Assembly (NCBI GenBank): GCA_040880405.1 | Contig: JBBDIM010000063.1 | Location: forward strand, 1 to 64,000 | Source of the DNA: JBBDIM01 sp040880405 | GTDB taxonomy: Bacteria; Planctomycetota; Planctomycetia; Pirellulales; Pirellulaceae | DNA length: 64,000 nucleotides | Direction: 5' to 3' | In this document: positions 18,646 to 27,035 of the stretch, piece by piece | How positions within the stretch are numbered: position 1 is the stretch's first letter | Layout: each line of letters begins with the position of its first letter | The notes under the pieces: model-generated | What the model was told of the DNA's origin: nothing | What the model saw: the letters and a program-made list of their open reading frames with translations, nothing else | Database searches by the model: none | Position numbers and translations under genes: made by a program

Positions 18646-19671
18646 TTATTCCAAGCTTCCCAGCTTCTTACCAACCGCCTTTGCCACGGCGGCGCACCGC
18701 TTCATCGTCTCGTCGAACTGATGCAGATTGAGCGACTGGTAACCATCGCTGAGGGCTTTCTCTGGTTCCGGATGGACTTCTAGGATAATCCCGTCCGCGC
18801 CAATCGCGACACTCGCCACCGCCATATCCGGCACCATGTAGGTGTGCCCGGTGCCGTGGCTCGGATCGACAACCACCGGCAGGTGAGTCTTTTGGTGCAG
18901 GTAAGTGACCGTGGCCAAAGGGAGGGTGAACCGCGTATGGGCCTCGAACGTGCGGATGCCCCGTTCGCACAGCATGACCCGAGAATTTCCGCCATTGAGG
19001 ACATACTCGGCCGCGAGCAGCAATTCATCGATCGTGGCACTGGGGCCCCGCTTCAACAGAACCGCCCGGTCAACTTTCCCGACCGCCTCAAGCAAACGGT
19101 AATTTTGCATATTCCGAGCCCCGATTTGCAGGACGTCGGCGTATTCGGAAACGAGTTCGACATCCTCGCTCGCAACCACCTCGGTCACAATCGCCAAACC
19201 GGTCTCGGCGCGCGCGTTGGCCAGCATTTCCAGGCCCTCTTCCTTCAGCCCCTGGAATGCGTAGGGGCTGGTACGTGGCTTGAACGCTCCGCCGCGCAGC
19301 GCAGTTGCCCCGGCCGCCTTCACCGCTTTGGCGGTGGCGATGATCTGCTCTTCATCCTCGACGCTACAAGGTCCGGCGATGACGCCGCAGTGTCCGTCCC
19401 CTACCTTTAAATCCAGGGCGGTCACCATGGTCGGCTCGTTTTTGACTTCGCGGCTAGCGACTTTGTACGGAGCGAGGATCGGTACCACCTTGGAGACACC
19501 TGGGCTGCTTTCCAGTGATTCCCGCATATCCTCACGCTTATCGCCGATTGCGGCGACGACGGTCCGTTCGGTCCCTTCAATCACGTGGGACTTGAGCCCC
19601 AACTTTTCGACACGCTGGATGACGTGTTCGATTTGCTCGGGGGTCGCATCCTGTTTCATGACAACAATCAT
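18646..19671 (-). CDS. aroF: 3-deoxy-7-phosphoheptulonate (DAHP) synthase, type I-beta
   Basis: A 341-residue enzyme that joins phosphoenolpyruvate and erythrose 4-phosphate in the first step of the shikimate pathway. Residues 1-70 form the ferredoxin-like regulatory domain (MIVVMKQDATPEQIEHV) known from the Thermotoga-type enzyme. The catalytic barrel shows GPCSVE, GGAFKPRTSPYAFQG, the KRG segment and DPSHGTGH. In related enzymes this N-terminal domain gives feedback inhibition by tyrosine or phenylalanine. Transcription appears to be controlled as well: a promoter, an aromatic-rich leader peptide and a terminator lie upstream on the same strand. Confidence 0.95.
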   Translation of the reverse strand: MIVVMKQDATPEQIEHVIQRVEKLGLKSHVIEGTERTVVAAIGDKREDMRESLESSPGVSKVVPILAPYKVASREVKNEPTMVTALDLKVGDGHCGVIAGPCSVEDEEQIIATAKAVKAAGATALRGGAFKPRTSPYAFQGLKEEGLEMLANARAETGLAIVTEVVASEDVELVSEYADVLQIGARNMQNYRLLEAVGKVDRAVLLKRGPSATIDELLLAAEYVLNGGNSRVMLCERGIRTFEAHTRFTLPLATVTYLHQKTHLPVVVDPSHGTGHTYMVPDMAVASVAIGADGIILEVHPEPEKALSDGYQSLNLHQFDETMKRCAAVAKAVGKKLGSLE

Positions 19672-19722
19672 TTGGGTTTCACCTTTGAAATTTCGATTGA
19701 GCCGGCATACTGCGGGCAGAAC

Positions 19723-19764
19723 AAAAAAAAGGCCCTGAATCTCAGATGAGAAACTCAGGGCCTT
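19723..19764 (-). terminator. Attenuator terminator upstream of aroF
   Basis: On the minus strand AAGGCCCTGA pairs with TCAGGGCCTT (10 bp) and is followed by eight T. It lies between the leader peptide and aroF, so it can stop transcription before the gene. Its 5' arm GGCCCT (19757-19762) is also complementary to AGGGCC in leader codons 18-19 (19808-19813), a candidate antiterminator pairing. Confidence 0.85.
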
Positions 19765-19792
19765 GGTATTCGCTTTGGTAACGACAGCGTCT

Positions 19793-19864
19793 TTACACAG
19801 GAACTCCGGCCCTACTTAGAAAGTAGGTAAAGAAGTACCAGAAGTTGAATTGGACGCTGTTCAT
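19793..19864 (-). CDS. Aromatic-rich leader peptide of the aroF attenuator
   Basis: A 23-codon frame from ATG (19862-19864) to TAA. Codons 6-15 read F-N-F-W-Y-F-F-T-Y-F, so eight of ten codons are Phe, Tyr or Trp. This fits ribosome-stalling leaders such as PheL and TrpL, and here it senses all three aromatic amino acids (inference). Two internal pairings are visible: ACAGCGTC in codons 2-4 with GACGCTGT just after the stop (19783-19790), and a 7-bp hairpin CCTACTT/AAGTAGG at 19811-19827. There is no Shine-Dalgarno; the promoter spacing places the transcript start at or near the ATG. Confidence 0.85.
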   Translation of the reverse strand: MNSVQFNFWYFFTYFLSRAGVPV

Positions 19865-19870
19865 GCACTT

Positions 19871-19898
19871 ATTATGACGACCGGCGCGAAAGTGACAA
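19871..19898 (-). promoter_or_regulatory. Sigma-70-type promoter of the aroF leader
   Basis: TTGTCA (19893-19898) and CATAAT (19871-19876) are 16 bases apart on the minus strand. The expected start point is about 19864, the A of the leader ATG, so the leader mRNA would be leaderless. Confidence 0.75.
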
Positions 19899-19965
19899 GG
19901 GGAATTCGCTAAGAGGCTCACCCATCGCACCGCACGCTCAAGCTGCCAAGTTCGTTACGGTGAAC

Positions 19966-20010
19966 AAAAAAAGCCGCACGAGTGCGGCTAAAAGTACCCC
20001 CTAGGGGAGT
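19966..20010 (-). other. attL: displaced host tRNA-Glu 3' end and its terminator
   Basis: The 19-base core AAGTACCCCCTAGGGGAGT (19992-20010) matches 41895-41913 exactly; 16 of these bases are the 3' end of tRNA-Glu. Beside it lies a hairpin (AGCCGCA and TGCGGCT, 19972-19989) with an A-run that is a minus-strand terminator. This looks like the original host tRNA terminator, cut off from its gene by the insertion. Confidence 0.85.
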
Positions 20011-20023
20011 AGGATTTCGAAAC

Positions 20024-20102
20024 CGTAAGTCGTTACCTCCCAACGACTTACGATTTTCGAAAAATCCTTAGGCAACCCACTCGGCAACCCATCGGCAACC
20101 CA
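20024..20102. repeat. Left-end inverted repeat and candidate integrase arm sites
   Basis: CGTAAGTCGTT (20024-20034) and AACGACTTACG (20042-20052) form a perfect 11-bp inverted repeat with a 7-base loop. Then GCAACCCA occurs three times, at 20072, 20084 and 20095. The same octamer occurs three times near the right end. Such short direct repeats on both arms of an att site usually bind the integrase N-terminal domain or excisionase (inference). Confidence 0.6.
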
Positions 20103-20103
20103 T

Positions 20104-20484
20104 TTAATCTCGGATTTGTTCCAGCGAATTCAAAATTTTTCGCACTCCTGAAATTCCAACCATCCCCGCCGCTTGAATTACCAACAACATCGCCTGTGGC
20201 TCCTGTGGCTCCTGTGGTTCGTCGGCGAAAGGTGGAGCCACGATCAACTCCCTTTTGGCTGTCAATGACTTAGGGGTGCTGCTGGTGGCTCCCCCTGTGA
20301 ATAAATCGGCTTTCTTTTTCGCTTGGCTTAGCACAGTTGAACAATATTGCGAGGAAATTTCCTCTCCGAGCATTTGCGAAACCGCTTTTGAGATTTCCTT
20401 AGGTTTGGATTCTGGATTGTCGGATTTGAATGCTCGGATTAATTGCGACTTGTTCAATCCGACATAATCCTCTGGCATTTTCAT
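20104..20484 (-). CDS. Hypothetical phage-end protein, possible DNA-binding
   Basis: 126 residues from the ATG at 20484; a TTG 11 codons upstream is possible. The N-terminal half (GLNKSQLIRAFKSDNPESK, then a helix-turn-helix-like pattern up to SQYCSTVLSQAKKK) resembles small planctomycete proteins of unknown function that begin with KSQ-IR and have two short helices. A Pro/Gln repeat (EPQEPQEPQ) and a hydrophobic helix end the protein. It is divergent from the surface-protein genes and has host-like base composition. A regulator role is only a guess. Confidence 0.55.
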   Translation of the reverse strand: MKMPEDYVGLNKSQLIRAFKSDNPESKPKEISKAVSQMLGEEISSQYCSTVLSQAKKKADLFTGGATSSTPKSLTAKRELIVAPPFADEPQEPQEPQAMLLVIQAAGMVGISGVRKILNSLEQIRD

Positions 20485-20585
20485 TTTTAAAGACTTTCTA
20501 AAAGACTCTCGAAACAAACAAAAAACCGAAATAACAGTCTAACCCTTAATTTGCGATAATCAAGTTAGCTCGAATAAATAACCTT

Positions 20586-22205
20586 ATGGATGTCGAAAAA
20601 TACGTAAATGATGAATTGCAAAAATTAGAAGATGCTGAATTTCAATCATTAGCTAATGATATTGAAGATCCCCGTATAAAAGCCAAGTATCAAAAAGCAG
20701 TATTACGAATGCAAGGTGGTTGTGGTACTGCTAACTGGTGGTGGTCAGAGGGTTATTACGAATGGGAATTGACTGGTAATAATTGCACTGGTGGTGGCAC
20801 ACCAGTGCCACCATCTGGCATTGGCTCATTCCCCGGTGAAACAGATACAACAGATTGTCATTGTTGTGGCTCTGCCGATTGGTTATTTATTGGTTATCCC
20901 CAACGATGGCAACTACAATCTAACAATTGTACCAATGGTGGCGAACCGTTAATGCCAGAACATGATGCGGGGTTATACGCAACAGCAACTACCAATTGTG
21001 ATTGTGGGGAAGAGGAGGAAGAAGAAGGTGGTGGATATTATTATTACTATGATGATGAAGATGATTGCACTGATTGCACTGGGCAAGCGTGCGATGATTA
21101 CCCTAAATTAGATTCTACTGCCAATTATCAAGTATTTTCTGATGGCCCACAAACTTCAAATCATACAACAGTAGAAGCCACCAAAGTTACGCAAAGAATT
21201 CTTTGCGCTACTCCAAGTGTAGATTTTCCAGCATGTGCAAGCTTCTACTCTGGAAAATTTATTTGTCATAGTGCAATGCAATTGCGTGGCACATTAAACA
21301 TTCCACCAAAATGCATCATCGACCACGCACATTTAAGAATTCTTGCAAGTGAGGAGCAACAAGGATTACAAACAGGTGATGGAACTGCCTCCATTGCAGC
21401 AAGTATCGAAAATCCAAATCAATCACAAACATTAATACAATTAGCACAATTAGAAAATCATTGTTTATGGCGAGACGTTCCAGAATTTACAAGTGGCAAT
21501 TATTATAATACATCTAATATCGCACCTGCTATCCAAGATATAGTTGATTTAGATGATTGGAATGACAATGAATTAGGTGATGATTTTTCTTTGATCTTAT
21601 CACCTAAATTTTTCGCCACTGATGGTGGAAGATATTTTGGCGAAACTGTATTACATATTTATTGGCATCGGGAAGTTGAAGAAGAAGGTGATGGTGGTGT
21701 CGTTTGTGGTGGCTCCGCCCCTGTTAATCATATATCTCAAGTGGATTCAACTGGCGGCTTATTAGCTGGCGGCTCGGCTCACTTAAATATAACCACGAAT
21801 GATGTCGGCGGATTTGGCGGCATCCTCGCTGGCGGCTCCGCTATCGTTATCCTTGCCGGTTCCATCTATCACGAAAATGGAACTGGTGGTGCCGTTGCTG
21901 GTGGCTCCGCACTTAACGAATTAATTATCAGTAGCTATGAATCATTTGATTATCGACGAAAAATAACCATCCCTTCATCTTCCATATCTGCCGACTTGGA
22001 AAATTTCTATATCGGTATCTCACTCGAAGTTGATCCAGATAATGTTTATCACGATAACGATTTTCAAATCACCGATCTTGATGATAATATTATCTCCCAC
22101 GAATTAAGACATTATGCCGATGGGCTCGTTATCGTCTTCTTCAAATCATCATTATCTTCATCTTCTGATAATGAATTCTGGTTTTACTATGGAGGTAATA
22201 AGTGA
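20586..22205 (+). CDS. Phage surface/tail-associated protein with DNRLRE-like and DUF2341-like domains
   Basis: A 539-residue protein. After a charged N-terminal helix come two Cys-rich repeats of about 55 residues (each begins with CG-A-W and contains NNCT-GG), then a run of Glu, Gly, Tyr and Asp at about 140-160. Residues 170-370 look like a jelly-roll (DNRLRE-like) domain. Next are three short repeats of the form GG-hhh-GGSA-hh, and the C-terminus (YRRKITIPSSS to FWFYYGGNK) matches a DUF2341 domain. No signal peptide is seen. It could be a receptor-binding or tail-tip protein, or a cell-surface cargo. It overlaps the next gene by GTGA. Confidence 0.65.
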   Translation: MDVEKYVNDELQKLEDAEFQSLANDIEDPRIKAKYQKAVLRMQGGCGTANWWWSEGYYEWELTGNNCTGGGTPVPPSGIGSFPGETDTTDCHCCGSADWLFIGYPQRWQLQSNNCTNGGEPLMPEHDAGLYATATTNCDCGEEEEEEGGGYYYYYDDEDDCTDCTGQACDDYPKLDSTANYQVFSDGPQTSNHTTVEATKVTQRILCATPSVDFPACASFYSGKFICHSAMQLRGTLNIPPKCIIDHAHLRILASEEQQGLQTGDGTASIAASIENPNQSQTLIQLAQLENHCLWRDVPEFTSGNYYNTSNIAPAIQDIVDLDDWNDNELGDDFSLILSPKFFATDGGRYFGETVLHIYWHREVEEEGDGGVVCGGSAPVNHISQVDSTGGLLAGGSAHLNITTNDVGGFGGILAGGSAIVILAGSIYHENGTGGAVAGGSALNELIISSYESFDYRRKITIPSSSISADLENFYIGISLEVDPDNVYHDNDFQITDLDDNIISHELRHYADGLVIVFFKSSLSSSSDNEFWFYYGGNK

Positions 22206-23020
22206 TTTGCAATTGTAATAACTGGCATGAAATTTCATCAGGTGGGTTAACCGCTGGTGCCTCCGCTACTATCACTGTAGAGCAAGTAGAAGGTGGTGTT
22301 ATTTGTGGCGGCTCGGCTGTCGTTGATATGCCACAATACGTTTACGATGGAATGGCTGGCGTCTGGCCACTTAATGAAACTGGTAATGGCACCATCGACG
22401 AATATAAAGACCGATCACAATTTAAAATTCATGGAACTGGTGGTGAAGGTTTGGCATCTCGAACACCATCATCCGATAATGGTGTCTTTTGCTTATCAGC
22501 CGCCAATTTCAATTCGTCATCATCACAATATATTTCTTTCCCCGCTGACTCAATAAAAACAACTGGCACCTTCACTGTTTCAGCTTGGATCAAATTAGAA
22601 AATAAATACTTCCCACGTATGATCTTTTCCCGTGGTTGTTTCTCAATCGGCTATTCATTTTTAAACCACTTAGTTGCAAATCTTAAAACTGAAAACAATG
22701 ATGCCGTTATTTCAACCGATTGTTATAGTCTCGAAACAATGCAACCTGATAAGTTTTATCACGTTGCTGCCACTTATAACGGTTCGTCTCTATCCGTTTA
22801 TATCAATGGTAACCTGTCTAATTCCGTTTCCATTAGCGGTTCAACCGCTGAACCAACAATGGGATATCATGGAAGATGGGCATCAGGTGGTTATCATTAT
22901 GGTTTATTGCAAGAGGTAAGACTACATTCAATGGCGAGAAATTCGGCTTGGCTCCAAGCTGAACATTCCAATTTTTGCAATGGGAATTTTTATAGTATTG
23001 GGGATGAAGAAATATTATAA
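22202..23020 (+). CDS. LamG/concanavalin-like lectin-fold phage protein
   Basis: 272 residues starting with GTG at 22202, which overlaps the upstream stop codon. The start is supported by GGAGGT five bases upstream, inside the previous gene, so translation is probably coupled. The N-terminus carries two more GG-hhh-G-SA repeats like those upstream. Residues 45-265 form a LamG-like domain (GVWPLNETGNGTIDEYKD, FTVSAWIKL, FYHVAATYNGSSLSVYING). In many proteins DUF2341 and LamG lie in one chain, so this looks like a split version. A carbohydrate-binding role is likely. It converges on the minus-strand tail genes with a 6-base overlap. Confidence 0.7.
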   Translation: MICNCNNWHEISSGGLTAGASATITVEQVEGGVICGGSAVVDMPQYVYDGMAGVWPLNETGNGTIDEYKDRSQFKIHGTGGEGLASRTPSSDNGVFCLSAANFNSSSSQYISFPADSIKTTGTFTVSAWIKLENKYFPRMIFSRGCFSIGYSFLNHLVANLKTENNDAVISTDCYSLETMQPDKFYHVAATYNGSSLSVYINGNLSNSVSISGSTAEPTMGYHGRWASGGYHYGLLQEVRLHSMARNSAWLQAEHSNFCNGNFYSIGDEEIL

Positions 23021-23653
23021 GAAAGTAATTGTAATATCATCAGGTTCTTCAATTGCAGTTCCGGGGCAAGTGATCCATTCAGTTGAGCCATTAGGATTTG
23101 TTCCCGTATAATATAACCCAAATGTTCGAAATGGAATGGTATACGACTTTCCAACTGTGGGTTTTTCCGTCAAGGGCTCGGTTCTAAATTGCCAATTGTA
23201 ATAAGGGCTCCACCCTAATAGATGCCATTCACCCACATATATCAATCTTCTTTCAATGCTGCTCGATACCTGAATTCGGCATTCATTGTTTTGACAATAG
23301 ACTGTTAGAAAATGCCCTGCATTCCATTGTTCTTTTTCGTTATACCATGGCGAGTCAACGTCGGGGCATTCGCATTCCCTCGGATCAATAACACCTTGCG
23401 TTGTCGAACTTCCAAAATATGAATACCTTTGAGTTAACCCAACACTAACACCATTTATTTCATGCTCTAATAAGAATTCACCATTTAAAAAATGGTTAAC
23501 CTCACATTCATCATCCACATATAAATTAGGTGCCACTAATGAAACAGGATGATTGTTTGGATCTTCTGAATATTCGCTGAATGCACAAGCTGAACTTCCA
23601 CCGGGGCAATTCAGCGTGCAACATGGCGCACAAGGGTTAAATAGTCTAACCAC
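23015..23653 (-). CDS. Hypothetical Cys-rich phage tail-region protein
   Basis: About 212 residues from a GTG at 23653 with GGGGG upstream; a TTG at 23659 is also possible. The N-terminus is cysteine-rich (NPCAPCCTLNCPGG), and further Cys pairs occur later (ECECPDVD, CQNNECRI, ITCPGTA). It overlaps the upstream gene by 8 bases. It is the last gene of the structural operon, where tail-tip proteins usually lie. I do not recognise the family. Confidence 0.6.
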   Translation of the reverse strand: MVRLFNPCAPCCTLNCPGGSSACAFSEYSEDPNNHPVSLVAPNLYVDDECEVNHFLNGEFLLEHEINGVSVGLTQRYSYFGSSTTQGVIDPRECECPDVDSPWYNEKEQWNAGHFLTVYCQNNECRIQVSSSIERRLIYVGEWHLLGWSPYYNWQFRTEPLTEKPTVGKSYTIPFRTFGLYYTGTNPNGSTEWITCPGTAIEEPDDITITFL

Positions 23654-24221
23654 AATCAACCCCCACTAACCACCATTTACCCCTGTCGCCATATCCAATT
23701 TGTAAACCTACATCATTCGTGCCATCCGTCTCGATGTTCTTACCATACCCATTAAACACCATAATGGTTTCTTCATATTCAGAACTTCCATCAAGTGATA
23801 ACTTAACCTCGGCACTCCCATCGGCGGGAATAACTTCACCCGCTTCTAATACTGCATGACATATTCCCGGATGATATTCAAATATGAAGTAGTCATTTCC
23901 GGGGCATGGAATCGCCCACACGATTGAATCCTTTAATACATACTCACTCTTATGGAGAACCTCCACTGCATACCCATAATCAATTGTATGATCACCATCT
24001 TCCCAATCGTCTTCTACACTGGCATTACCATCTTCATTAAAGCTAACTGGCTTCCATGAGTATTTAAAATCCTCACCATCCGTAATTTTAATGTATCTGC
24101 CATCGGTGCTATGCTTTGGCACCCTGCCATTGACTCTACCTGATTTGTTTTGGTGTTCGACTATGTTAACAGTGCGACTAATTCGCTTTACCGATTGTTC
24201 ATCAAAGTTAAAACCTGTCAT
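23646..24221 (-). CDS. Hypothetical phage tail-region protein
   Basis: 191 residues from the ATG at 24221, preceded by GGGGGTG; a GTG two codons earlier is the alternative. The protein is acidic and beta-rich, with WAIPCPGNDYFIFEYHPG and an alternating pattern near the C-terminus (GLQIGYGDRGKWWLVGVDCG). A cytoplasmic phage structural protein is inferred from its place between the tape measure and the last tail gene. No recognised family. Confidence 0.6.
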   Translation of the reverse strand: MTGFNFDEQSVKRISRTVNIVEHQNKSGRVNGRVPKHSTDGRYIKITDGEDFKYSWKPVSFNEDGNASVEDDWEDGDHTIDYGYAVEVLHKSEYVLKDSIVWAIPCPGNDYFIFEYHPGICHAVLEAGEVIPADGSAEVKLSLDGSSEYEETIMVFNGYGKNIETDGTNDVGLQIGYGDRGKWWLVGVDCG

Positions 24222-24233
24222 GCTCACCCCCTA

Positions 24234-25085
24234 TTAAAAATTAAAGACATCAAAAGGAAGTGGTTGATATACACGAAATTCTAAAAATACAGATGCCTCA
24301 TCCATGTTCGAATGATATAAATACTGCCCCTCTTCATTCAATAACTCTGGCTCGGTAATTTTCTCACCCTGTAATCTGATATGTCGCTTAATCTTCTTAT
24401 CATTAATCGTTACGATTTCCTTCATCCCTTGATTAAGAATTAACTTATCCCAACCAGATGGATCAAACGCAAATTCATAAGAGGTTTGCCAGTAGTATCC
24501 ATACGTCTGATCGAATATCCTACGTGATGATATACTTACTACCTTTACCGAATGTGGTTGAGCACCAAAAAATGGTGTCGCATTAATGGCATCTTTATAT
24601 TGATAAGCTAAATCAAGAGGAAAGTTAGCTTCATTCCTTGTCACCCTAAGAATCGGGCGGCTGTCGTCAATTTCAATAGCTTCTGCAAAAGGATCTTTAG
24701 CAGTGTTTACAATCGCATTACCCTGATAATCTGTATCTGTTAATCGCTTATGTTGGGCGGCAAAGCTCCATTCGACTTCGGCGGGTTCATTAAGAGGATT
24801 TTCCTCATTCTCCATTTTTCCGAATTCAAAACTAACATGCCATTGCTTCCCATCATCAACGACGCACTCGCTAGATATACCGATGCATACCGCTAGTGGA
24901 TCGGCTTCCGTGCCCGTGTTATAGGGAGTGCCGATTGAAATACCCGGCGCATTAGCAACCAGAAGAGCACCATCAGAAGTGCTATCAGTAATTACCTGAT
25001 AGGTAACATTGTAAGTGCGGTTATTATTTTCATCGACTTCAAATGATCTCGATTGTTTTAATGGTTTGGATGATATAACTGTCAT
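24234..25085 (-). CDS. Hypothetical phage tail protein downstream of tape measure
   Basis: 283 residues, beta-rich, without signal peptide or membrane segment. It follows the tape measure gene after 25 bases, the place where distal tail proteins are encoded in siphoviruses. A pattern of aromatic strands (YYWQTSYEFAFDPSGW) and a C-terminal YQPLPFDVFNF are visible. No family is recognised, and a baseplate or distal-tail role is inferred from position only. Confidence 0.6.
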   Translation of the reverse strand: MTVISSKPLKQSRSFEVDENNNRTYNVTYQVITDSTSDGALLVANAPGISIGTPYNTGTEADPLAVCIGISSECVVDDGKQWHVSFEFGKMENEENPLNEPAEVEWSFAAQHKRLTDTDYQGNAIVNTAKDPFAEAIEIDDSRPILRVTRNEANFPLDLAYQYKDAINATPFFGAQPHSVKVVSISSRRIFDQTYGYYWQTSYEFAFDPSGWDKLILNQGMKEIVTINDKKIKRHIRLQGEKITEPELLNEEGQYLYHSNMDEASVFLEFRVYQPLPFDVFNF

Positions 25086-25110
25086 GCTTATATTTATGAC
25101 AGTCGTATCA

Positions 25111-27009
25111 TTATTTAATCGATGCGGTTCTTGGTTGTTGCTTTACTATCTTGCCGATTAAAACCGTTTGCTTCTTGCTTTCATCCAGATGCGATTTTTC
25201 CGTCTTGTGTAATTCTAAAATAGGATTCCTCCCTGAACCACGTGATCTAAGGATAGCGGATCTTGCTTCCTGACTACCATATTCAGCGGCACTAGCAAAT
25301 CGATTCGTGGTTTCATTACCAGTAAATAATTCCTTACGTAGCTTCTTAACCGCCGCACTAAAGGCTTGAGGATTAATCAACCCTTCCGCTTTATACTTTT
25401 GCAGTTCTTTTAATTCCTCATTGAATTTTTGCAATGGTGTCTTAGTTAATTCAATTGCCGCTTTTACCTTCTCTGGCAATGCATCTAATGCAGCCGCCTT
25501 AAAGGTGTTCCTGTCAATCAAACCCTTTGATAATAAGTTTCTAAGCTTATTTAATTCTTCTCTGAATGATACTATTGGGCTCTTGAATTTATCCTTAATA
25601 CTATCAGCTTCATCCTTTAGCTTTTGTTTCGCTGCCCTTAGTTCTTCGGTGGCTTTCGCTGAATCTTCTAGAGCTTGCTTATGTTTCATTAGGGCTCTGA
25701 CTTGATTAAAGATACCCTTATCAACACCTTCATTTGCAAGTTTAAAAAGTTGTGCGTTTCGCTCGCCATGCTTCAACACCATAATTTGATCATTCAGCGT
25801 ATCAATTAATGATATACCTGATTTGTTCCGATCTACAAAATCATCTTCTAACACCCTTGCCATCGATGTCTTGCGAAGATCTTTGGCGGCTTCCTTTGCT
25901 TCCGCTTTCACCTCACCTAAGAATTTTTTAATGCTGGTGGATGCAATAGGTGCGTTCCATGCCTTTCCACTGGCAACCGCTTGTTCATGTGCCAATTGGT
26001 TTACTTCATTTGCCATGGCGTTCAACGTTTCACCAAAGCTTATTCCCATTAAGGGGAATGCTACTGATGCAAACAACTCTACTGCTTTTGCTAAGTAGTC
26101 TAATGCTCGAATCATTAGTGCTACACTTTTCGTAGTAATCGCTTGGGTTGTTTTCCACATTCGAGAAATCAAATCAACTGAATCAAGAAACAAATATGTT
26201 GCATCAGTTGCAATTAGAATTGCATTCGCTATCGAGCCGCCCGACTTCATCCCTTGGATTCCAAGCTCAATTAACTTTCGGGTGGTAACCGTGATTATGG
26301 GCACCAGTTCAATAGTTAACTTTTGAAATACCCCTTTAAACATTTCTCGCATTTCGAAAATTGCATCATTTGCTAATTCAATATGGGCTGCATCGACATT
26401 CGAAAATGATATACCTAGGGCTTCCGTTCTTCTTTTAGCGTCATCTAATGCGGCGCTTCCATTCTTGAGCGTGTTAACTAGCCCGACACCACCAGAATCA
26501 AACAGCTTGAACGCTATGGATACTCGTTCGCTCTGGCTTGTAACATCCTTCATCGCATCGGCGATATCTCGAATCGCTTCATGTGGCGATTTGGCGGCCA
26601 CCACTGCCGCATTCAATCCCAATTGCTCTAATGCAACTTTTGCACTGCCACCACCCTTAGCCGCTTCGGCTAAACGGCGTGTCATTCGTTGTAAGGAAAT
26701 ATCAAGATTGTCGGATGATACTCCACTTAATTCTGCCGCATGACGTAATGCAATTAATTCTTGAGTAGGAAGCCCCAATTTCGTGGCGTGCTTCGCTGTC
26801 TGATCCATATCCGACATCGCAGTTTTAATACCTGTCGATACCGTTGATATTATATTATTGATTGCAATAAGTGGCCCGATGATAGCAGCCGCTTTGACAG
26901 CGAATGCAGTAAGTGCCGCACCTGAAACATTAACCGCACCAGTAAACATATTGACGGATTTTTTAGCTCCATCTAATTGCGGTTTCACCTTGCTGGTGTT
27001 AACCGACAT
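25111..27009 (-). CDS. Tail tape measure protein
   Basis: 632 residues, largely helical. Residues 1-60 contain a hydrophobic segment (AFAVKAAAIIGPLIAINNI). Residues 70-210 carry the tape measure core with GLPTQELIALRHAAELSGVS, the SLQRMTRRLAEA helix and FKLFDSGGVGLV. Hydrophobic patches at about 225-310 and long charged coiled coil at 400-560 follow. In siphoviruses this protein sets tail length and helps DNA entry. It lies directly after the G/GT chaperone pair, the usual order. The size is on the short side, which implies a short tail (inference). Confidence 0.9.
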   Translation of the reverse strand: MSVNTSKVKPQLDGAKKSVNMFTGAVNVSGAALTAFAVKAAAIIGPLIAINNIISTVSTGIKTAMSDMDQTAKHATKLGLPTQELIALRHAAELSGVSSDNLDISLQRMTRRLAEAAKGGGSAKVALEQLGLNAAVVAAKSPHEAIRDIADAMKDVTSQSERVSIAFKLFDSGGVGLVNTLKNGSAALDDAKRRTEALGISFSNVDAAHIELANDAIFEMREMFKGVFQKLTIELVPIITVTTRKLIELGIQGMKSGGSIANAILIATDATYLFLDSVDLISRMWKTTQAITTKSVALMIRALDYLAKAVELFASVAFPLMGISFGETLNAMANEVNQLAHEQAVASGKAWNAPIASTSIKKFLGEVKAEAKEAAKDLRKTSMARVLEDDFVDRNKSGISLIDTLNDQIMVLKHGERNAQLFKLANEGVDKGIFNQVRALMKHKQALEDSAKATEELRAAKQKLKDEADSIKDKFKSPIVSFREELNKLRNLLSKGLIDRNTFKAAALDALPEKVKAAIELTKTPLQKFNEELKELQKYKAEGLINPQAFSAAVKKLRKELFTGNETTNRFASAAEYGSQEARSAILRSRGSGRNPILELHKTEKSHLDESKKQTVLIGKIVKQQPRTASIK

Positions 27010-27035
27010 TCCAATCCGTAATAATCCTATAGTGC

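Noticed and set aside
20024..20052. Inverted repeat as intrinsic terminator of the 20104 gene
   Set aside because: No T-run on the minus strand; better explained as a protein binding site near attL.
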